From assembly GCA_038501625.1 (NCBI GenBank), contig JAZAYU010000035.1, positions 124,001 through 188,000 on the forward strand: DNA of 64,000 bases, written 5' to 3'. The number at the start of each line of letters is the position of its first letter. Position 1 is the first letter of the stretch. The position numbers and the translations under genes are program-made. This DNA comes from Corbicula japonica. Taxonomy: Eukaryota; Mollusca; Bivalvia; Venerida; Cyrenidae. The notes beneath the pieces were generated by a model, which was given only the letters and a program-made list of their open reading frames with translations, made no database searches and was not told where the DNA came from. Shown here one piece after another: positions 1 through 12,000 of this stretch.

Positions 1-82
1 CACTTGTTATATAACATCTGAATCTTGCCATCCTCTTGAAGGTTAAGTATGGCCATGGACAGTTTTTCTTTAAGCGGTGAAT
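1..82 (-). CDS. Grik-like: Receptor exon 12 (cut by the window edge): end of S2
   Basis: Acceptor CATATTGCAG at 83. Two bases complete an Asp codon with exon 11, giving [20 protein letters not shown], then [13 protein letters not shown], matching [29 protein letters not shown] of the family. An upstream continuation of the frame (to about 140) is open, but the site at 83 is the one that aligns. M4 and the cytoplasmic tail lie beyond base 1. Confidence 0.95.
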   Translation of the reverse strand, partial: MHRLKKNCPWPYLTFKRMARFRCYITS

Positions 83-3000
83 CTGCAATATGTATACTTT
101 GATAAAGATACAGTACCGAATGACCTCCTCTGAACGCAAAGCAGTCTAGCGAAGTCAGTTAAAGCACGCTCTATATTTATATATTTATTTATATAGTAAT
201 GTTGACACCAGGACACTGACTTAATATAGTTTAAGCGTTCCTCGCTTGAACGGGTTACAAGAGGAATAATCCGATAGTCTCAGGTCGGTAGACGATCTTT
301 TAGCTTAACCCCTTTTCGTTTCCGGATTTGAATAAAACACAAGGTTTTATTTGGGCGTTGGTAAAATTGGAAAATTTATAGTTTTAAAGTTATTGTTTGT
401 TCAATATTTTGTTATCCCGCCCACCACACCCTTGAGGTCAAGTTAAGTAAAATATTAATCAGCACTGTATCTTGTTTGATTTTCTTGTTGCGTTGTGCTG
501 CTTTGTTTTCTGATTATTTTCAGGAAGAAAACAAACAAGATGCAAACGTCACGGCTCCTGGAATTGTACGTCTACTTAAGGAAGTTTGCTTTGAAATTCT
601 GGAATCCGTGGAAAGTTTTGTGTATTGACTTTGAAAAGTCCTTCAATTTGTTCGGAAAACTGTTTAAACTGATATTTCTTTACTTTTTCAAAGACATAGT
701 CTCTGGTGAGCGGTTAAGTTGTCACCACCAGCCTTTCGCAATATAACTAATAGGAAAAGAACCAAGTGTGCAACTGGTCCCAGGGCTACTTTTTTCTCTA
801 TCTTAATTGAGTTTGTTGTAATTAGCAAATTATTCTGGTAAATTGTTGGAGCCATGGCCCTTACTCCCATTCAAAATAAAACAAAACAACAAAACATTTA
901 CTTCAGTGTTTGTATTGTTCTTTAAGGATTATTTCCGCTTGTAATTCAGATACAATCAATAGTTTGAACAACTCTTATACAGTATGAAGAAAAACTAATC
1001 AAATAATTCTGAATATCTTTATCAAAACCAATTTAAATAATTATCGATTGTAATTTTTATCATTTCAAATAATGCTTTTATATTAGTAATTATTTGCAGA
1101 ATAATCATTTCGCAAATCCAAATAGGTTTTTATTTAGCTTATTGGTTTCACACTTAAAGAAGTGAATTAAAAGATCCTTCAGTAGTATCCCTTCTATATT
1201 TTGAACAATCGGCAAATATTTTAAAGATGATTTATCAACCTTTTCTTTTGATTTTGACGAATATCGCCATATAAGTATTGCGAAGTCCTTTTTGTATGAA
1301 ACAGATGCACCGATATTCACTATTGTAACATTAAAATACCCCAGTATACAAAACTTCTCTGAGCTTTGTCTTTTGCGCTACTTATTGTTACTTTCAAACA
1401 TGTGCAAATATTAATATTGCCCTCGTGTAGGATGCTATGTTTTGTTCATGTGGGTTTTCTTCCTATGCGTATTTAACATGTTTAACATTTATCTTTTTCT
1501 GGTTATCTACCATTATGTACTTTAAAGATTCAGCAATTGGATTTTAAATGAATAACTGATCATGGCAAAACTTTAAAACGGATTTTAACGTTTCACTTAC
1601 TGTTTATTAAAGTGATGATTAAAACACAAACTTACCCATCGGAGTCGCTATACCATAACCTTTAGAATCTAATAACCCTCCGACCTGCATAAGATTGCAG
1701 TTTCTTTGGGTAATATACTCTATAGATGTTGACTCCATCAAGTACGCATAATTACCAGCTTCCACCCGGCTTATGCCTTCTTGCACTGTTTTTGTGAAAG
1801 GACTTGGATCGTCCTTGTTCTCCATAAAGTTCCACATTCTTTGATATGTTTCAATACTTGAATCCTAAAACGCATTGAACACATTTTCAATTCTTTGATA
1901 CAGTAATTTTCACATATTTTCGTACAACGACCACGCTTAAAAATTAAAAATACAGCTTTGCATTTTCTAACAAATAATAAAGTTGTACTCAAACGAAACA
2001 ATGGAAATGTAATAATTTGGTAGCGTTCCTTTGTTTTAGCATATTTATCGTGCTAAAAATGATATTTTGTTATTTGTTTTCAAACTTATAAAATAAAAAA
2101 TTGGACTCATGCTTTACTTTTTTGTATGTTCACTTATTTGTCTCTGTTAGTTAACCTAATTGATGATATTGAAAATTTACAAATTAGAAAATACAAAGAT
2201 GCTTTCAAACAGCTTTAAAATTTAGGAATGTAATGCCGGTACATTTTCTTTATTGCCATAATGTTAAGATAATTTTAACTATATTTAGTGTTATAAAAAG
2301 ACTATAGGTTATTCTGTAACAAAATACAATTGTTTAAAGAATTGGTCCAAGTTATCATATAAAACTGCTACGGGGGATAGTCTATATTTACCTTCTGAAT
2401 GATCACGGAATGATAATTTCCCTTTGATATTTCTATTTAAGTCTAACAATCATAAAATGCTTGCTTTCATTGTAATCTAATACGAATTGTGTGGTAAGAA
2501 CCTTCAAACTGTATTCAATAAGTACGATAAGGATAAAGGAAATATTTGGAACTCTTTATTTTGATAGTTTAAAAGCACTTGTTCTAAACATACCCGAAAG
2601 AAAGACTGTGTAGATCCGCCAGCTAACGTTCCATATGAGATTTCAGTTTGTTTTGCGAGGTCTTCCGCGCTTTCTATCGGAGACACCATTCTCTCCACTG
2701 TGAGGAAAGCTGCCAAATTGGCAGTGTAGGATGATATGATGATAAGCGTAAATAACCACCATGTACTGCCAACAATTCTAGTGGATACCGCTCTCGGATT
2801 TATGTCCGAGCCCTGCTGCATTAATGTCCCCACACAGAACCAAAAACTGTTTGACAATGTGAATGTATTTTCTACAGTATCCGTTTCAGGATTGCATGGG
2901 TGAGGGTTGTACCACTCGTACGGACTAAATCTAGCGAGAATGAATATAGTCAAACTAACGACGAAATAAGCAGCAAGTATGTATATCCATATTTCTACGG

Positions 3001-6000
3001 CTAATGGATTCATGAATGAAAATAGTCCCGGTTTCTCGCGTCTTGGCATCTTGAACAGAATACTGATACCAAGATTTAGGAATGGTTTTGTAAAGTCAAT
3101 ATACTCCTCCCTTTCGTAGCTTATTGTCAGAGCCGCAACCGCTAAATCTGCTCTCTGAAAAAGACACCAACAACAATATTTAAGAAACAGTATTATTAAC
3201 TTTAAACGTTTAAAGGATATTTTATATACAAAACATTAACTGTTTATTAAAGAAGTCACAGGAAAATATTGTTCATGAGGACCAACGACATGTTCTTTTA
3301 GTGGAGTCATATTAATTCCTTTCCTAGTTAAGGGCTTACCACACTCCTCCCAATCACATAAAAGAATATTATCAAAATCTCAACAACGGCAAAATGCCGT
3401 TTAATGAAACTTTGCACAAATGAATGTTACTAATGTATCTTTATTTTGCATATGGTAAGACAGTTAGAACAGTAAAGAAAAATAGCGACATCTAAAAATT
3501 CCCTAAAATTCTATTTACATAAATTCACAAAAACTAAACAACAACCAAACATCATTTTAAATGCCCAATATTTTCTTTTCATTGATGAACGTGCTTGGGA
3601 GGAGTGTGGTAAGCCCTTAACTGCTGCTCGGCTGTATAGCAAATCTATATGACATTGAATTGAATAAGAATTTGTTTCATAATAACTATTTAGGTCAGCA
3701 GAACACAATGATTTAAGTTTCTAAAATTCGGTCTTTCATCCTCGTTTGCTAATAAAAGTTTATAAATTTATTAATATTTAAACTATTTTTTTCTGGTTAA
3801 AGAGTTTAAAAGTAGTTGATTAGTACCAAGGCGACATTTTCTGTGAATTGTTTTTGAAGATTATTTAACATAACTGGTCATATTAGACTTGGTTGTACAT
3901 ATGAATGTGCATTCTGATCTGATTTTTCTCCGACTATACACTGCTTACAGTCATCTTGCAGTCACAAATGTGTATAGTGTTTGAACAGATCACCCAATAT
4001 CCATACAGTTTTATAAAACAAATGATAAATATTGTTGAAAAATATACCTGTATTAAAACATTTGTAACATTTCCATTATTCTTTTCTCTTTCAGTATGAA
4101 CCCAAAAAATGTGAGCTTTACGTGCTATATGATATCAGGTTTCTCCAATCCCCGACCCCTATCTTTATGGCATTGCCGATACTAGCGGGCTCAAAATAAA
4201 GACCCCACTGAGATGCAAAGTTATTGCTATTTGTGATTTACATGACATGGCATATTACGAAAAGATTGAGACGAAATTTGAAGTTGAAACAATGTCTGAA
4301 CCGAGGTTTTGGTTACTGATGGATAACGGCTTAAAAATATAACCACACATCACATACCTTATTTATAAAATGAGAGCTGCACTTTCAGACACTAATTTTG
4401 CAACAGAGGCTAATCAAATTCGTAAAGGTTACAGTGTGATAAATTGGTTATTACCATCACGGATCCAGTTTGTATTCGGCAATATCAGCAAGTTTGCAAT
4501 CCTAACGATTGCATAAATCACAATCATCTAAAAACATATTTATCATATAGGAATTTTTGACATTTCTCTAAGCAAATATAACATGCAAATGCCTGTCTGG
4601 AAAGTAAACCCCTGATTAATGTTGTAATTAGCATTTAACGATGAGTTTAACAAACCTTTAAGTTTTTGTACACACATTGTGATGCTTTAATAAAACAATC
4701 ATAGGTTCAGAACATTTATAAAGATGATTTTTATAAAGGTAAATTGAGATAAAATAAAGAAGAAATGTAAAATGTATCCAGTAAAACCATTTAATGTCAA
4801 CTTAATTAAAGGAATGGCCAATGCCCTTGCTTTACAAACGCATGCTTTATGTGGTCATTTTAATAGAAAAAAGAAGACATTTATCCTGGTAAAAACAAAG
4901 GTTGCAGATTCCCTCTTATTATAAAACAGAAAAAATACAAACAATTTCAATCATGTATAAATATGTTCTAATTTGACAACAAAGTATTCAAATTGAAAAC
5001 GTGGAATATGGATATCAGAAACGGACACCTCCAGAAGATGTCTAGAGCCTCCCCACACAGCCAGACAGTAGAGAAGAAAAGAGAGCATGTGTAATAATGA
5101 ACATTTTCTTTAAAAAAAATGACATTCGGACGATTTCATACTCAATGAGCATCCTTAATGTAAATATGCTATTTGTACCAGTGACAAAAATGGTATTTTC
5201 TAGTATCGTTTTAGTACGCGTCAAATTTTTTAGGGCAAGGAAAACATGACTTATCATTTTCTTGAACCGACCCCAAAGTGTTAAAGATGGCTTTCAAGTT
5301 TCAGTTTCGGTACATTCAATTTCCTTAAATTTAATCTTTGTCAAAAACAAATTTTATTTATTTAAATTGATGGTAATAGAACCTTTACATTTAGCATTTT
5401 AAACGAATCACTTTGCCCAATGTTTTCGAATAGCTTCTTTCATCCATATACATTGATAGGGTTTTTCTGAAAATCAGAATTATAAATTACACTATTTCCA
5501 TTAAAAAAACTCAACCTCCTTATGTATATGACTCTGTTTTACTCTTCTTCTGGATGTAATGTAGCGTCTCAAAACATTTCTACTAATTGCGAATTAAATG
5601 GATTTTTGACAGATAAATGCTTCTCTTAATGTAACTAATGCCAAAGTTGCATGTTTCGATGCAAAAGATTAAAATTAAAACAATAGCAAAAAAACTCCAA
5701 ACTTTTCCGATCAAGAATGTCAGTTTCAGTAAAGTGAAACTACTTGATATTTATTAAGTTCCTTCCCCTAAAAATAATACATCAAAGTAAGATTTGCATC
5801 GGTGCCAGTAATATGCTCTTCCAGTTTGCATTTAATTAATTACTTGAATTCTGATTAAAGGATTGAGGGCAGAAATGCAAAATAAACTAGGTTGTTCATG
5901 ATTGCCTGATCTTGTCAGTACAGGAATTTTAAAGTGCATTTGAACTATCTAGAATTTAAGCACAAAATAAAATGCAGTTTATGGCATTGACGGCAATGCT

Positions 6001-9000
6001 TTGTTATATTCAAATTCTCTTATCTAAACAATAGTTCAATATGTGTTCGATTAAAACAATTTCAAAACAAATTTCATTTATCTGAGTAAGTTTAAAATCA
6101 ACGGCTGTACAAAGACAACACACTACGTGCTGAAAATGCTTTACCCACATCAAACTAAACAACAATACAACTAAATCATGAATGTTATTTTTCACGCTAT
6201 CATATCGTTTGCAAAACAATAACATGCATTTTGTCAATGTTAAGATGGTCCTAAATGTTAAAATTGTGTAAATTATTCGTATTTCTACTTATTTCAAACC
6301 AAACTTTACACACTGACAATGGTTTTATCAATAACGATTTCCTTAGTTTGAAGGTTGAAAATGTAAATTTTAAATTTTATTTGAAGTTTTCTAAGGCTTT
6401 ATGCATGTGTTTACATTGTCTTAATTCAGCAAATTTTAAAGCGGCTATAAAAAGTCTCCCCGTACATTCAATAAGTGATGTTATCGATTACGCCCTTTGA
6501 GCACAATACAATTATCTGTGAAACTTTTGCTCTGCGCTCAAACCCGGAGCTAGTCGTCATGGAAATTAATAAACATTTTCATTACTGCCAGATAACTAAC
6601 TCATTCAAATATAGCATACAGTTAGATTTTGTGTCGTGCTCGGTTTGTTTCACCGTTACTTTTTCATCTATTTATCTTCTCCTCTTGAAGCGCTGGTGAT
6701 AATAACAAAACTCAAAAAAAAGTTCCGAAATCCGGATATCAAATACTTTTCGTGTAAAATGGATCTCTGTTTACCCGGTTAAAATACACTCACTCTATCG
6801 ATCAGCTGTCTGACAATACCGTCCCACTTTCCATCTTTGTTGCGTACCCCATAACGCCCGTCTGGAACAGGTACAATGTGGTAGTCAAATCCAACAATGT
6901 TTGCAATCTCTTTAAGAAGGTCTATACAAAAACCTTCATATCTTTCGTTGCCTTCCAAAGGTTTTCCTTTCACGGTTTCTTTACGCAAACTTGCATATGG
7001 TGGTTCCTAGATATAAAAAGAAATGGATCAGATCTATATTAAATACGATTAATAAGCCTCCAAGATGAATTGATAGCTAGAGATTTGATTAAACTTGAAT
7101 TACTTTTATTTCCGTTTTAACTAAAAATAACAACACGCAGATCATACATCAAACATCATCATACCGCAAAAAACAACACTTGTTTTAATGAAGTAACTTA
7201 TATAAAAATATCACTAACCAATAATGTTGAAACAATAAGAGTTTTGTTCCCAAATACACCAGGAGCAAGAAAACGCTTCAGTGTTATATTTGCTCCATAA
7301 CCTGGTGCCCATGTACCCGTCTGAAATATTTGAAATAAAATCTGATATTTATTTGAACAATAAATTTGGTCTGGATGTTCTGATAAAAGGAAAACGAGCC
7401 AATGAAATGCTCGGTCAATTCCTAGTTCATACGCTTAGGCACCTGTCAGGGCCGATCAATGCAGACTCTATATTTGACTTTAATTGTCAAAGATATTCCA
7501 ATTCTTCTTTCTTACTGACGGTTTGTCCTCCTTTACTATCCAAAATGGGGTTTTCTTCACAATATTAGAATTTAATTTGACGTTTCAACGAAGATTAAAA
7601 TGTATGACAAATACGTTTCAAACATATTAACATATTAAGCACGTTTTTACAAATATGAGCGATTTTAACAAAGGCCACAGGTCATGAAAATATATGTTTT
7701 AACATAAATCACTTAAAATGTAAGTGAAACAGTGGCAAAACTTGAAAAATAATGGTAGCAGAGTTATGCGTAAACCTGTATTTAATGAAGCTGATATTAT
7801 GGTCAAAATTTTGTTTTTGATCAGAATAAAACTTTGATCAGAACTGTGCCTTTATCAAAATATTCGGAAATTATATAAAATACCAAATCAATACAAGCTT
7901 TAATATTGGAACGCCCGTTGATAAGTCTTTTTCATATAATATTTCAGTGAATCCTTGTTCACATACAATTCCAAATGTTATACTTTTCTGTTCCGGTTGT
8001 ACAGACCTTCTATTACGCTACATGTAAGACATACATGTAAGCTTCGAATTCATGTTTAGATGTAGAAACCAAACTGTTTTTTCTTCACAACACTAACATT
8101 TTAGAAATTTAATAACGGGTCTTTGTCGAATAATAAAATCACAATATTGTCTTTTTACTGACGAGAACTTTATTTTTGAAAATGCCACACATTTCACAAT
8201 GTTGTTTTGTTTCATACAAAATTTGGTTTTCTGTGGATACCCACCTTTTGAAATCGGCAAATACAATTTTGGATAATAAATGAGTCTTTACAAAAGACAT
8301 CTTTCGGATGGATTTTGTATTTAATGTTTTTTCTACAGTAAAGCCATGGCGACAACAATTAAGAGTCCGAATTTTCAAAAGCCATAAATGTGATACAGAT
8401 TATGAACTAACCTACATGTACATCAGTTTCCAACACTTACTCTTATTTAGTAATAAATGATAAACAATTGAGGATTACAATAACGTATATTATTAAAAAA
8501 ATAAAATCTTTTGTTCTAAACCAAGCCGTGTTATCAATAACTATTAGTTTTAATACTGGTAACCTATAACAGATTGAAATTAGTACATACTCTTTGTAAG
8601 CCCTCCTCACCCAGTTCCATTATGTCAAGTTTAAAATTAAGTCTGCGTCCATGAATTAATCTAATTGGTCCCGTTAAACCGTTTACTTCAACCTGAAACC
8701 AGAAAGAAAGCAAGACATGAATTAATTAAATGCGATTAACCTTCTAAAGGCCTTCATTTAATGTCATCTTTTCGTGTTCTTTGACTTTAAAAGTTAACCT
8801 CTGTTTGTTCCGTGGGGCGGATGTTAACTGCCTACCCTTGTTCGTCAGTTTGTGGAAGATCAGTGGTCTAGGGGTAGAGCGTCGGACTACAGATCCGAAG
8901 ACTGCGGGTTCGAGTCCCACCAGGGATGAGGTTCGTCTGCAGTTTCTTCAATCCACATTCGGCGCGAGTACTGTTTGGAAACCCAGGAAGCAGTCATCGA

Positions 9001-12000
9001 GCGTGATTAATATAAGTTGGAATAACTTGTTTCGCAATCGATGTAAAATAAATAAGTTTAAACTAAACCCTTGTTCGTCTATCAGTGCTGTTATCAGTTA
9101 GATAAACCGGACACCTAGAACAGCCTTAAGGTATTGCGCATTTCGCTATTACTTTGCCATAGACACAAAAAAGAAATATTTAAAAATCTCTCAAGCGGCA
9201 CAATGCAGTTCCATCAAACTTTGCACAAACCAATGTTATTAATACATGTTTTATTTACATACGCTTAGAAAAGTTAGAACATTGAAGAAAAACAGTTAGA
9301 CCAAAAACCTAAAATTTTATTTCCAATTCATCACAAAAACGAAGCAACACTAAAAATCAATTTAAATGTCTTGATGAGTAATGAGTTACTGAAAACGATA
9401 CCTAAGGTCCCTGTGAGATATTTGTAAAAGTGTGTTTGACCTTCAATTTCCTGGTCGCGAAAATGGATGACATAAAAATGTTGATTTTTCTCTTCACAAT
9501 TGAAAGTTCATTTCAAGGACTTTAGATATTGTTGTCAGTATCATTGCACGCATGTTGACATTTAAATTGTTGTTTTGTGTTTCTTTTTTGTGCTAAATTG
9601 CAAATAGAATTTTAAGGATTTGGTAGGCATTACTATTTTTCTCTACTGTTTTGACTTTTCTTAATGTTTGCAAAATAATCAAACGTCAAACACTTATAGC
9701 ATTTGTTTGTGCAAAGTTTGATGGACGTGCATTATGCCGTTTGAGAGATTTTAATATTTTTCTTTTTTGTCTTTGGCAAAGCAATGGCGAAAGGCGCAAT
9801 ACCTTAAATCAAACACAAAGTAGTCGGAGTGGTGAAACTTCTTTTTTTTAATATAATTGTATCAGATGAATCAGTATTAGTTGGAGAAAGGAACTGAGAA
9901 TTGAGTGACTGCATGGCTTTGCGGTTACCTATACATTCCAGAGTTCAAGATTGGTTACATGTAGCAAACATTGCTCGCCAAAGTACTTTTACGCATGATA
10001 AATGTTAACAAAGCCAAAGTGAGTTTTAAATTACGAAATGGTGCAACGATTCATAATGAATATGTATGCAAACAAGGGTTACAGACCTCATTAAGGATAT
10101 TGTATAATGTTCTTCCTTCGCGCCAAGGGTTTATTTCATCACATGTTGTGTTTGGTGGTTGAAGAATCATTCCCCTTTCAATTTCATGCAATGCATGTGC
10201 CAACAAATATACTGCGTCAAATATAAGTGCACATTGGAACTGAAATGAGAAAAATATATAAAGGAATATTTTACAACGCAAACGAATCAAGTTATGTTTC
10301 TGAATGTCTTTACGCCAACGTGTATTCTATTCCAAAAAAGTCTGCTCTATGTTTTCGGTAATTTTTCATCATTTATATTCTATATTAAAACTGTCTATGA
10401 TCTTGTCTCAATTTTGATTCCAAATTTTTAGTCTTTCTTTTGGAAAAGAGTATAGGTTATTAAGCGATCATCACAACCTAATAAAATGCAGTATGCGATA
10501 ATATCATCGCAAGATATGAAAGCACATTCTAAAACGTAAAAGCGTAAAACATTGGAAGGTCGTCTTGCAAAATTGCATAACTTTTCAAACACTTAAAACA
10601 ACAGTCCGTAATTTTAGCAACAACATGTCCCGGAAAAGGCATCGTGCACGCCCATTTCGAAGACACTTTATTAAAATAGAATTCCATATATTATGTAAAT
10701 AAATTATGGTAAAGAACAAAGCCTTAACATTCATTTTAAAAGGTCAGTATGATCACATAGTTACTAAGACGATCAATAATACAAAACTATGCCACTGTCA
10801 TGAGAAAGAGTTCAGTTATATTTAGGCGCATATGGTAAGTCTGCAATTGCCGCCTCTAGCATAATTACACGTTGTAAGTACAAGAGCACTAATTAAGTGA
10901 TGCAATAAAAGCTATTAAAGGTGTTTATTTCCTATAGCAACTTGCAGACAGTACAGAAATATAAAAATCTCCAATAATTATGCAAGTTACATACCCATCC
11001 CACCAAACTGATGTCACGAACATTTAGATGCTCTTAGATTCGATTACGTTTTCATTTGCTTGATACAACCACTTTTTGTGAGCTAATGCAGATCAATTGG
11101 AGTTGACTCACCGATGCATTTGCAATATGGTTCTTTTTAAGATAGCGAATCTTGGCAACAATAAGGCTAGTGAATTTCTGGAACTTGGTTTAAACTCCGC
11201 AGTTGCACAGTATTTGTTACTAACTGTATTAAGGCGGTTTTCCGCAAGTGGTTCTGTTTTCACGTACTTTCGTGTGTTGTTATTTTTGAAATTGATTATG
11301 TTAGAACATTAAGACAGGCAAATATGTAGCTTTAAAATACTCACTTCCATAACTAGGTTTGCAGAGGAAGGACAACAATTGTTCAAGTAGAATAGAGATA
11401 CAGTTTCGATAACAAGCCCCTCCACACATTTTGCAATAATAAAGGCCATAAGTTTATTTTTTTCCAGAACTCTGAGCTGTACGCATGAGCTTACCGATAA
11501 TGAAGACCCGTTTAAGATTTTGAGCTGTGTATTTTCGGAATAGTATTCCATGTCTTTTAATATGTGTTTTGTGAACTCATTATCCATGTCAACCAATCGG
11601 AAGCCAGTAAGGTTAACATAGTTGTGACGATAATCTTCCAGATCTAACAGCTCTATATCCTGGAACAAATAAAATAAAGTTATACTTTATACATATACAT
11701 CTAGTTACATTATATATTACAGTTGTTAATGTTATTAAGATTGTTTGTGGCGTCTTATTTGAATTGACATACTTATAACAAACATGCTCTCTCTTCCTCT
11801 CTTCTTTTTCGCTGCGTGGGGAGGCTGTGTTTTGTGAGAGTAGCGATTCCTGATATGCGTCTTTTACTTTTTTGCATCATTTTCGAATGTGTACTTAGTC
11901 TAAAGCAACTTAAGTCGGAATGATTGCGAATTCAACTCATTGGTCACCTGTTGTACATACGTAGGTTAACAAAATTTTAAATACAGCGCAAGTCACATGC

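Larger units (their letters stand above)
3155..6793 (-). other. Intron between exons 9 and 10
   Basis: 3.6 kb intron. It contains the TIR element at 3326-3622, an R2-repeat fragment near 5015-5100 and an R4 fragment at 6435-6487. The rest shows nothing recognisable. Confidence 0.8.
8693..10086 (-). other. Intron between exons 6 and 7
   Basis: 1.39 kb intron, about two thirds of it made of two inserted elements: the SINE at 8834-9079 and the foldback at 9126-9807. The remainder is unremarkable. Confidence 0.8.

Noticed and set aside
83..140. A longer version of exon 12 (open frame upstream reading [17 protein letters not shown])
   Set aside because: The acceptor CATATTGCAG at 83 gives the exact family spacing between TPMG and the SPLKEKLS block in the correct phase; the longer form would add residues absent from relatives.
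8862..8926. A functional tRNA gene (anticodon loop CTACAGA, reading ACA)
   Set aside because: A-box, anticodon stem and B-box are good, but the acceptor stem does not pair, the D-stem has a mismatch, and the region sits inside a unit flanked by a 13-bp target-site duplication. It is a SINE head.
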